NCBI GenBank assembly: GCA_002778195.1
Contig: PCDI01000007.1
Location: 1,723,337 to 1,787,336, forward strand
Length of the DNA stretch: 64,000 nt
Source of the DNA: Raffaelea ambrosiae
Lineage: Eukaryota > Ascomycota > Sordariomycetes > Ophiostomatales > Ophiostomataceae
Direction of reading: 5' to 3'
Shown: piece after piece, positions 55,793 through 64,000 of the stretch
Layout of the letters: each line of letters starts with the position of its first letter
Position numbering within the stretch: position 1 is the stretch's first letter
Program-made: the position numbers and the translations under genes
The notes under the pieces: model-generated
What the model saw: the letters and a program-made list of their open reading frames with translations, nothing else
Told to the model about the DNA's origin: nothing
Databases searched by the model: none

Positions 55793-57760
55793 CTAGGCTG
55801 CAACTTGAATGTGAAAGTCACTCAGGTCGCCTTTCGCTTCCCAGGCCTCAACGCGAGTGATGTAGTCAAGAATCCCATAGCCCCAAGCCAAACGCTTAGC
55901 CCGGACAATCTGTTCTTCTGGAGTCTGGGCTGCACGGTCAGCGCTCCCCTCACCGTTTAAATAGCCGGGAGTGCAACCAGCGACGCCAGCAAATGTAAGT
56001 GCTTGCTGGACAACTTCTCCAATCCAAGCGGCCTCAGCCGCGGCTGTGGGCTCGATGACAAGGTCACCAGCGTTGGGAAGGCCCGCCTGCTTGGCAGCAG
56101 CTGCGAGGACATTGGCGCAGTGGGTAGCCAGGACATCGTAGGTGTGGATAATGTTGACTGTGCTTGGGCCACCCTGAAGAGGACTCGTGAGGATCAGGTT
56201 GGGGAAGCCACAGGAAACAAGACCGTGGAGACTGCCCGGATCAGTGTCCCACTTGTCATCGAGGCTGCGGCCCCCGCGCCCGGTCACGGTGATGCGGCTA
56301 GTGTAAGCCGCGCTTCCGACGCCGATAAAGTCGTATCCCGTGCCGAAGATGACGACATCCACGGGGTACTCCTGGTTGCATGCAAGCACGCCACTCTCCG
56401 AGAAGCCCGCAATGCCTCGACCGTCAGTGTCGACGAGCTGCACATTCGACTGGTTGAAGGCGTCCAGGTATTCGTCGTGGAAGCACGGCCGCTTGCACCA
56501 GCTCGGGTACCACGGCTGCAGACTGGCCGCTGTTGTCTCGTCCTTCACAGTGGCGGCTACCCGGGCACGAATGCGCTGCTGTCGCGGTAGATCTGCCGCA
56601 TAGAGACCCAAGACGTAGCTCTGCACAGTCTCCATGGTCAGTCCCTGCCCTCGTAGCGTGCCGACCAAGGCGGAAAACGTCTTGATGCGTGTCCACCCGT
56701 CATCGACGAGATCAACCTCTGGCAGGTCTGGGCTGTCGCTCAGGAATGCAGCCATGTTCTCGCGGCGCCGACGTTGCCATCCGATCCTGCCGCCTTCGGT
56801 CACCGTGTTCTTCCATTCCGCTTCGTCGATCGGTCGCTGGCCGCGTTCATCAACAGCTGCCGGAGTGCGCTGGAACACAAGCAGCTTGTCTGCCCATTTT
56901 GCCAGCTGAGGCACGACCTGGACAGCTGTAGCACCCGTGCCAATGTACGCAACGCGCTTGCCCCGTAAGCCATCCAGATTCATGTCCGTTGGGCTCCCTC
57001 CCGTGCAGCCGTAGTCCCAACGGGACGTATGGAAGACACGGCCTTGATAACGAAGAAGTCCGTCCATGGCGGGCAGTTTCGGCTGGCTGTGAGTTCCGGA
57101 TGCGAGAACGAGAAAACGCGACCGCAGCCGCATCGCTGTTGTCGCAGGCTCCTGGCCATCATCAGCCTGGCCGCCCGGCGGTGTGTGTTCCACAGTTGTC
57201 ACCCACTCGTTTGCCGAGCCATCCCAGCTGGTCTCCTGGACAGTGGTGCCGAACAGGGCGCGGGTGGTCAGCCCCCATCGCTCTGCCAAGCTCTCGGCAT
57301 ACTCGCGCAGTTCTGATCCGTATGCAAACCGGTGTCTGGGCATGTATCCCGTCTCCTCCAGGAGGGGCATATATACCGATGCCTCGACGTCACACATCAA
57401 CCCCGGGTACCGGTTCCAGTACCAGACGCCACCAAATCCCCAGGCTGAGTCCACGAAGACGACATCCTCCGCCCGAAACCCGGAACCCTCGATAAGCCGC
57501 ACAGCAATCTGCAAGGCGCTGAATCCGGCACCCAGAATGAGGATTTTGGTTGATTCACCGTCGGACATGGGGGGAGGCTGTGAGGCGTATTTGTTGTCGG
57601 GACCCGCCCAAGGATCGCGGCCAAAATGCTTGAACTTGTCCGACTTTCCAATGTCGGCATACTGCATGAGTCCATCGGGTCGCAGCCTCTTCTGTCTCTC
57701 GGCTTCGTATTTTGCCATCACACTCATCAAATTCTCGCTGTCGAATGTAGTAGACGCCAT
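55793..57760 (-). CDS. Baeyer-Villiger monooxygenase (class B flavoprotein)
   Basis: Intronless gene of 655 residues. The first Rossmann motif is ILILGAGFSALQ, the BVMO fingerprint is YQGRVFHTSRWD (FxGxxxHxxxW type, with Tyr at the first position), and the second nucleotide motif is VAYIGTGATAVQ. WGFGGVWYWNRYPGLMCDVEA is the BVMO active-site entry block, and IFGTGYDF is the late hinge. An N-terminal extension of about 70 residues (MASTTFDSEN to the Rossmann strand) matches the longer fungal subclass. It would insert oxygen next to a ketone to give an ester or lactone, using NADPH and FAD. Substrate is unknown; a ring-opening step on a cyclic ketone would fit either polyketide tailoring or catabolism. 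No targeting signal was seen. Confidence 0.94.
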   Translation of the reverse strand: MASTTFDSENLMSVMAKYEAERQKRLRPDGLMQYADIGKSDKFKHFGRDPWAGPDNKYASQPPPMSDGESTKILILGAGFSALQIAVRLIEGSGFRAEDVVFVDSAWGFGGVWYWNRYPGLMCDVEASVYMPLLEETGYMPRHRFAYGSELREYAESLAERWGLTTRALFGTTVQETSWDGSANEWVTTVEHTPPGGQADDGQEPATTAMRLRSRFLVLASGTHSQPKLPAMDGLLRYQGRVFHTSRWDYGCTGGSPTDMNLDGLRGKRVAYIGTGATAVQVVPQLAKWADKLLVFQRTPAAVDERGQRPIDEAEWKNTVTEGGRIGWQRRRRENMAAFLSDSPDLPEVDLVDDGWTRIKTFSALVGTLRGQGLTMETVQSYVLGLYAADLPRQQRIRARVAATVKDETTAASLQPWYPSWCKRPCFHDEYLDAFNQSNVQLVDTDGRGIAGFSESGVLACNQEYPVDVVIFGTGYDFIGVGSAAYTSRITVTGRGGRSLDDKWDTDPGSLHGLVSCGFPNLILTSPLQGGPSTVNIIHTYDVLATHCANVLAAAAKQAGLPNAGDLVIEPTAAAEAAWIGEVVQQALTFAGVAGCTPGYLNGEGSADRAAQTPEEQIVRAKRLAWGYGILDYITRVEAWEAKGDLSDFHIQVAA

Positions 57761-58068
57761 ATCGAGTGCAACGTCTTCTTCACAAGTTTCGTGGGAAGTA
57801 TGTTTTAGAAGTGAAAGATGTAAAGGATCTCGTCCAACGGTTCCGGAACAAAGTAGCTGCCATGACGGCTTCTGGGTGTCTTTATGTGTGTCTCAATGGC
57901 TGTCACTCCGATGTACATGTTTTCCTTTGTATTGTGATAACCCCCCCTCGCGTTGTGTGATCCTACTAGCTGGATCAGGATCCAGCTCCAATTGAATAGC
58001 CAGTTGTTTTCATCACCAACCTCCTTGCGTTCCTGTATGCAAGTGACAGGCTGACGTGGACAATCACT
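57761..58068. other. Short intergenic region upstream of BVMO
   Basis: 308 bases; BVMO promoter and 3' region of the next transporter. A run of C is present near 57950. No gene. Confidence 0.45.
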
Positions 58069-59967
58069 TCAAGTCCAATAGCGAAAACGAGGATCCTTTT
58101 CTCCGCCAATGAGGTCACACTGTGGCGTATCCTCTGCTTTGAGCGGTCTTTCCAACCCCATGGCTCTATCACGTCGCCGGTTATCGTAGCGCATCCATAT
58201 GCCCAGACAAGCGGTGATTATGATGGCCAATCCCTGAAAGGCGCCAGTGCCTGCGAGTGCCTGTGTGTACCTGGGTGCCCAGTCGTCCCGGAACAGCTGA
58301 GCTGAAATGATAGCACCGACACTGGAGAAGCCCACCATGACACCGGTCACCATGGCCCGTGAGTTTTCATCCGTCTTGATATTGTTGTGCCAGGAATGGA
58401 CAAGACAAGACGGGATGTATGTGCCCATGGAAAGGAGGAAAGTGCCTTGAAAAAGTCAGCAACTGTAGTGACCAACGCAGGGGGGAAATACAAAGCCCAC
58501 TTACCGGCATATGAGGCACCTGTCTGTTTCAATGGGTTCATGCTCGCTAGCATGATGTAACCAGCCATAGTAAAAGAGAGCCCGAGACAGAGGTGCATAG
58601 TACGTTCCTTGAAGTGGTCACTAGACCAAGCCAGAGCCAGTGTGACCACGCAGCCGACCAGATTTGGCGCCACCGTGTAGAGGTTCGTCTTAATCGTAGA
58701 ATATCCCTAGTAGCGCATCGTTAATACGGAAAAAGAGAAGACAAAATTGTTTCTCGCTCGGGTTATTGAGAGCTTACCAGACGAGCGACGATCTGAGGCA
58801 AGAATGTGCCAGTGGACTTGGTGGCAACACCATAGCTGATACAAAGGAGCATGAAGCTCGCCATTTTCAGGTCACAGAGTGCCTTCAGACCAGCCATGAT
58901 GCTGAACTTGTTATCAATGTCCGAAGTAGAGTCATGCATCAGACGTGCCCGAGAGGCCGCCTTCTCCTCGGGAGTCAGCCACTTGCAAGTAGCCGGACTT
59001 GCGGGGATCAAATAGAAGGCTAGTTGAGAGTGAGAAAATGTTTCTGAAAGTCCAGAGAATAGTCACTACTCACAGACGAGACCCCAGCTCAGAGTCATCG
59101 CACCCTCTATCAGAAAGAGTATTTTCCACCCGTCGATGCTGCTTTTGATCTGGAACACACCATATGAAATGAGGCCCGTGAAAGCGCCTGCAATGGTGGC
59201 TGTGCCGTAGAATACAGCTGTCCGAAAAGCCAGCTCGTCTCTCTTGTAGAAGAGAGTGAGGTAGAAAATGCAGCTGTGCATTTATCTTATTAGCATTGCC
59301 GTGACAGTTTCGGGGCTCGTTCCCCCACCCCCTAAAATGAGTCTGCGCATACCCACTGAAGAATCCAGACTGGAAACAGGCGATCAAGAGACGACAGGTC
59401 AAAATTCCAGCATAATTCTTGACTGTTGACTGGAGCATGCTGACAATTCCCCATCCAAACAGAAGGCAAGGTATAACAATACGACCGCCGTATCTCTTTA
59501 CCATCATCGTCTGTACAGGTTCTAGCAAGACGAATGGCACATTGACAAGCGTCATCATCAAGCTATACTCATTTCCCACCATGTGCAAGTCCTCGTCAAG
59601 GCCTGCTGTCTGGGAGCGTCGTCAGATGGATTCTGGTCCATGGCAGGTGACAGATTAGGTGACATACTTTGGCATTTCCAATATTTCCACCAGTTGTAAA
59701 GCGACAAAAGTACCTTATACACTATTAGCATTATTTTGGAGTGGAATCTAAGCGCTGATTCAAGTTGATATCAGCCAGATCGACAACTTACATGATGGCC
59801 AAGACTGGAAGAAGGTAAAAGTCTAGCTTGCGAACCAGTGATTTTTCGGCAACCGGGTCGACATACAGAACGGTGGTAACCTCGCCCTTCACCGGAGTCA
59901 CATCAATATCTTGGATGGTATTGTCAGCAGCCGGGTAGGCCTGCTCGATGTCCTTTTTTTGGTCCAT
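58069..59967 (-). CDS. MFS transporter, Dal5-type (second copy in window)
   Basis: 499 residues from seven exons: 59967-59792, 59713-59668, 59609-59353, 59273-59074, 59019-58778, 58706-58505 and 58445-58069. All junctions are GT-AG and the length divides by three. The tiny 46-base second exon gives MYFCRFTTGGNIGNAK, the family DRxNIGNA block with TTGG in place of the usual LDR. KLDFYLLPVLAIM, GWKILFLIEGA and W-L-TPEEK (KWLTPEEKAASRARL) are typical of Dal5/nicotinate/vitamin transporters. About twelve helices are present. It lies head-to-head with the 2OG dioxygenase across 663 bases. Likely role: import of a small organic anion processed by the neighbours. It is not a close copy of the transporter at 4312. 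Confidence 0.88.
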
Positions 59968-60630
59968 CGTTTTCTGTAGTCGGTTTCGCTTGAACGCAAC
60001 TTTTCTATTCTCTTCTGCGTTGTTCTCTCTGCTTTGCACCAAGCGAGAGTGTGGAACCGAACAAAGTGGAACACGAAAGGAGATTATGGTGGTTATGAAT
60101 AGAACGTACTCGTGGCGCAAGTCTCCAACTACTGCTTGCTTATCAAGATGGCACGATTCGTACCAACTCTGTCAAAAGGGGGCTATCAACTATGAAGAGA
60201 TGGACAGTTACGGATCCCCCCTACCTTGCTTGCGGAGCGGTGGGTAGGATGCGTAAAATGGGGATGATGGATGCTATCTGATGAAAGATAATGCTATGCC
60301 GCTTGAAACCAAGTCATCAGTCAATAAACCGCCCCCCGATAACGACGGGGACATGTTTCTTGGAGACAAAATGACCAGAAAAGCAGCCCTGCCCCCCATC
60401 TTTGTCAGGCCATGTATGGCAATCTGTAAGTGGGGAAGACTACGCGAGCAGGACAGTCACAAATCGGCATATATATGATTATGATGGTTGTGGCGGAGAG
60501 GTTTCCGGGGATGTTACTACTTGCCCCCCCTTGACAGTACCCCATGCCATTCCCACCTGCCGGCCCACTGGAGAACATCACATACACTGATACCGATGCG
60601 AGTTCCACAATTGACTAAATTTCACTGAGA
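59968..60630. promoter_or_regulatory. Divergent promoter region of transporter and dioxygenase
   Basis: 663 bases between two head-to-head genes. TATATA at 60470-60475, about 155 bases before the dioxygenase ATG, is a possible TATA element. The minus-strand frame stays open upstream of the transporter ATG to about 60120 but lacks transporter features. Confidence 0.5.
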
Positions 60631-61910
60631 ATGGCAGCACAGACGCCCACAACATACGACGAGGATTACATCCAGACGGGTATTGGGAATCGAAAGGTGA
60701 ACAAAGGCCCCAAAAGCGGCGACTTCACAGAGATTCCTATTATCGACCTTTCCCATGCTACGTCCCCCAAATTTGAGGAACGCAAGGCCGTGGCCCAGGA
60801 AATCTATGATGCCTGCACAAATGTCGGTTTTTTTTACGTCAAGAACCATGGCGTGAACGAGGCTGTCATTGAGGGAATCAAGAAGGAGTCCAAGCGCTTC
60901 TTCCACGAGCTGTCGACGGAGGACAAACTGGAGCTGGACATGAGCAAGAACACAGAGTTCTATGGCTACGCTCCCATTCGTACCACTCTCCCTGATGGTG
61001 CCGTAAGAACTCGTAGGTCTGTCCTAGAGAATGCGTGATTGAAAAGATGTTGACTCTTTTAGGCCTATTTGAGAGCATCAACTTTGGATACGAGCCCTCC
61101 ATGGATCCTTGTGCTGTTGATACCAAGGACAATGGCCCCAGCTTCTGGCCCGAGGAGCAGAAGCTTCCTGGTTTCAAAGACAACGTGGGAAAATACTACG
61201 CAGCAGTCATGCAGCTCTCACGCAACTTGTTGCGCCTGTTTGCTATCGGACTTGACCTCGACGAGTGCTTCTTTGACCAGTTCGTCAAGCATCCGGGCGT
61301 GCTGCTGAAACTGAACCACTATCCCGCAGCTGTACCCAACAGCTCGCTCAACTCGGGGATCCATGCGCACAGCGATTTAGAAAGTCAGTTTAGGCGAGTT
61401 GCTACTTATAGCATCGCGGTTTCACGGGTGCTGACAACATTTGGCACTGAAATGTGCAGGTTTCACGATTCTACTACAGGATGATGTGAAATCTCTTGAG
61501 GTACTGTCCAAGAATGGCGACTGGATTTCAGCAGATCCCATTCCCGGTACGTGACTTGAGCACCATGAGAGATTGCCCACTACGTGGCTATGTTCAACTT
61601 CCATTAACTCGTCGCTCGAATAGGCACATTTGTTGTCAATATCGGCGACGCGCTCAGCATGTGGACCAATGATCTCTTCCTCTCCACGATCCATCGGGCG
61701 TACAACAAGGAAGGCAAAGTCCGATACTCCGTCCCCTTTTTCTTTGGGGCAGACTATGATGCTGTGATGAGAACTCTGCCATCCTGCATCAACGATGCCC
61801 GGCCGCTGAAATATGAGCCCATAACGGCAGGCGAGTATGTACGGAAGCGTCTCAGCTTGACGTACCCAAAGAAGATAGCAGCCGGCCAGACGCCAGCCGT
61901 AAAGGTGTGA
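60631..61910 (+). CDS. 2-oxoglutarate/Fe(II)-dependent dioxygenase (IPNS-like fold)
   Basis: 358 residues from exons 60631-61012, 61063-61383, 61460-61546 and 61624-61910; total phase is consistent. The N-terminal DIOX_N segment is IPIIDLSHA with GFFYVKNHGV. The catalytic core has HAHSDLESFTILLQDD (His and Asp of the HxD metal site), the distal His in FLSTIHRAYN and the 2OG-binding Arg in RYSVPFFF. It would hydroxylate, desaturate or demethylate a small molecule with O2 and 2OG in the cytosol. Thymine/pyrimidine-type dioxygenases, HxnY-like proteins and secondary-metabolite oxygenases share this architecture. Divergent pairing with a Dal5 transporter suggests both serve one substrate. Confidence 0.92.
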
Positions 61911-62825
61911 GTCAAGATTTCCACCATGAAAGCCAAAAGCAACATCGAAACCACATTTAGTTGGTATGCCAGGTAGACTAGGTAGAAGACGAGAAATCAA
62001 ACGGCGGCGCCCGCGTGGCTTGTTGGCCGATCTAAGCTCCTCGGGCTCAACCTTTTCATACAGGGAATGCCATAGACCCCGACGTTCTTGTTGCCGGAAT
62101 GTGCCATGCCATTAACAGCAAACAGCTGTGACCTGACTGGCCAGATTGAGATTGTTACTGTACATAGTAGTTGATAAGGTCTATTAGCTTGGCGGGGATT
62201 GCAACACCCTCGCCTAGCCCCGTTGATTCGGGAATGGGCTTCGGAAAGAGAAGCCGTGTATCGGGTGCGGAACTAGGAAAGCCGGCGTCCGACGGGGACT
62301 GTGGTTGGCCCAGTCGTTGATAAGAAAAGGGCACTCGAAAACGCCATCACGAAGTGCTGGGGGTTACCCGGGGAATGCCTTGCATTATCAGCTGTTTAGA
62401 GCCCGAACACGTGCACAGTCCCTCTTATCAATGCGTCGTCTGTCCAGCATCCGGATTGCTGTTTTTCAGCCGTGTAAACACTCCCCGGAAAACAACTCAG
62501 GGGTGGGGATTATCAGTCTGACCTACTCCTCAGTCATTACTTTGCATCTTGCATAATCTTCCGAGCAGAGGCAAGCCAGCCACAGAGCTGAGGCGGGAGT
62601 GGGAGTGCATCCAGCCTTTCCGGCCCTTGCTGCTGAAGTCGCCAACAAGAGTGGACGACCATACCAGCCAAGCTGTGGCATGAGGCCACCATTCCGTAGT
62701 CCCCCCACCCATGATACAGCACAAGAAGACGGCTCTCTGCTCAGTTGTCGTTGCTACCTGCCGCATTGGCCCTCACATATCATTGGTGCTGCTTTACAGA
62801 CTCGTCGGATGTTGGAAGCATAGCC
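61911..62825. other. Intergenic region
   Basis: 915 bases between the dioxygenase and flavin hydroxylase genes, both on the plus strand. No recognisable gene; short frames only. Confidence 0.5.
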
Positions 62826-64000
62826 ATGGCCGACCCAATCCAGGTAATGCCCTCGGCAGCTGGCTGTCTTACCCTGCCTATCACTGTGCACGGCCCGGCT
62901 AACTGCAACTTTCCAGGTGATCGTTGTTGGCGCAGGCCTGGGAGGTCTGGGCGCGGCCATCTCAATCCGGATGGCCGGGCACGACGTCCTTGTCCTGGAG
63001 TCTGCCCATGAGCTGGGTGAGGTAAGCATTGTTATTCATTTCTCTGCCAACTTTGACTGTTGACACTGCTTGCCGCGACATGTTTCTTATCTCTTCTTCC
63101 TCGCTCGCTCTTCTTTTTCTTCCTTTTTGACACTTAGCCAAACACAGATTGGCGCTGGTATTCAAATTTTGCCCAATGCCTCCAAGATTCTTCATTCATG
63201 GGGCTTGGAAGAAAAGCTGTCTCCTTACGCTGCCTCGCCAGCCATATGCAACTACTTCTCGTGGAAGGGCGAGGCCCTGACGTCCATGGACTTTGCCGCC
63301 GCGGGTAAGGGCTACGGCAGTCCATTTTGGGACTTCCACCGCGCCAACCTGCACAAATGTTTGGTGGACCGAGCCGAGGAGCTCGGGGCCATGATCCGTG
63401 TCAATGCCCGCGTACAGGAGATCGAGTTCGGCGACACATCGTCCACGGTTGTTCTGGCCAACGGCGAGCGTCTCGCTGCTGATCTCGTCATTGGCGCTGA
63501 CGGGATTGCCAGCCGCACGCGCGAGTGCTTCCTCGGCCGCGAAGACCCGCCCACGCCCACGGGGGACCTGGCTTACCGCGTGCTGCTCAAGACGGCTGAC
63601 CTGGCCGATGACGTCGCCAAGAATCCCGAGCTAGCCTGGATCCTCACCACGTCGCAGGTGAACTACTGGATGGGCCCCGACTGCCACGTCGTGTCGTACC
63701 TCCTCCGCGGCGGCGAGCTGCTGAATGTCGTCCTGCTTGTGCCCGACGACATTCCCGACGGCGGCGCCAAGACGGTCGAGGGCGACGTATTGGAGATGCG
63801 TGCTCTCTTCCGCGACTGGACGCCTCGTATTGGAACACTGCTCGCACGTTGCCATTCTGTGCAGAAGTGGAAGCTGTGCATTCGCCACGAGCTGCCGCAG
63901 TGGTCGCACCCGTCTGGGACATTTACGCTGCTGGGCGATGCCGTGCACGCGACGCTGCCCTACCTGGCGTCTGGGGCAGGCATGTCGCTAGAAGACGGTG
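62826..64000 (+). CDS. FAD-dependent aromatic hydroxylase (salicylate hydroxylase-like), cut by right edge
   Basis: Group A flavoprotein monooxygenase, about 352 residues visible. Exons 62826-62843, 62917-63021 and 63148 to the edge. The first exon codes only MADPIQ; the Rossmann motif VIVVGAGLGGLGAA starts in exon 2, and LGE|IGAGIQILPNASK spans the second intron. HRANLHKCLVD, the motif GADGIASRTRE, NYWMGPDCHVVSYLLRGG and the GD block LLGDAVHATLPYLASGAGMSLEDG follow. Salicylate, hydroxybenzoate and 6-hydroxynicotinate hydroxylases share these features. It differs clearly from the flavoprotein at 34119, so they are not a recent duplication. About 70-100 C-terminal residues are outside the window. 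Confidence 0.92.

Noticed and set aside
1..64000. CRISPR arrays, rRNA genes, complete transposons
   Set aside because: No regularly spaced repeats, rRNA sequence, transposase, reverse transcriptase or long terminal/inverted repeats were recognised in this eukaryotic window.

Overview
The window is nuclear DNA of a filamentous ascomycete (Pezizomycotina). Genes are interrupted by 50-140 base GT-AG introns, often with CTGAC or GCTAAT branch-like sites. The protein families are typical of mould accessory regions: Zn2Cys6 regulators, a highly reducing polyketide synthase (PKS), P450s, FAD monooxygenases, Dal5-type transporters and HET proteins. Species cannot be told from the sequence. Gene-poor gaps of 1-2.5 kb and two decayed genes suggest a rearranging accessory region. 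I worked out exon joins by hand from reading frame, splice consensus and family motifs; joined frames were checked for length divisibility where stated.

Layout. 1-12 kb: the 5' part of a Zn2Cys6 regulator (running off the left edge), a CYP504-like P450, a Dal5-type transporter, an aldehyde dehydrogenase, an acidic C2H2 protein and a dead HET gene. 12-26 kb: a 2,568-residue highly reducing PKS (KS-AT-DH-MT-ER-KR-ACP, no release domain) head-to-head with an HSL-type alpha/beta hydrolase, followed by two bHLH regulators. 27-34 kb: a metallopeptidase with a C-terminal tail and a secreted GH5 glucanase. 34-37.5 kb: a salicylate-hydroxylase-like flavoprotein converging on a Jen1-type carboxylate transporter. 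37-46 kb: a Zn-cluster mini-ORF, an arylsulfatase relic, a small secreted cysteine protein and an arylsulfotransferase-family protein. 45.8-64 kb: an oxygenase-rich block with CYP53 (benzoate 4-hydroxylase type), a Zn2Cys6 regulator, an FMO, an NCS1 permease, a Baeyer-Villiger monooxygenase, a Dal5-type transporter, a 2-oxoglutarate/Fe(II) dioxygenase and a second FAD monooxygenase running off the right edge.

How it may work together. The PKS and hydrolase share a 519-base promoter region, and the hydrolase could release or trim the product. Across the window there are seven oxygenases (two P450s, two aromatic-ring flavoprotein hydroxylases, one FMO, one BVMO, one 2OG dioxygenase), one aldehyde dehydrogenase and four transporters of carboxylate or nucleobase type. 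This looks more like uptake and catabolism of aromatic or N-heterocyclic acids, with a polyketide locus embedded, than one single biosynthetic cluster. Within the right-hand block, the neighbouring Dal5 transporter, 2OG dioxygenase and FAD hydroxylase resemble the transporter/dioxygenase/hydroxylase classes of fungal nicotinate (hxn) catabolism; this is only a hypothesis.
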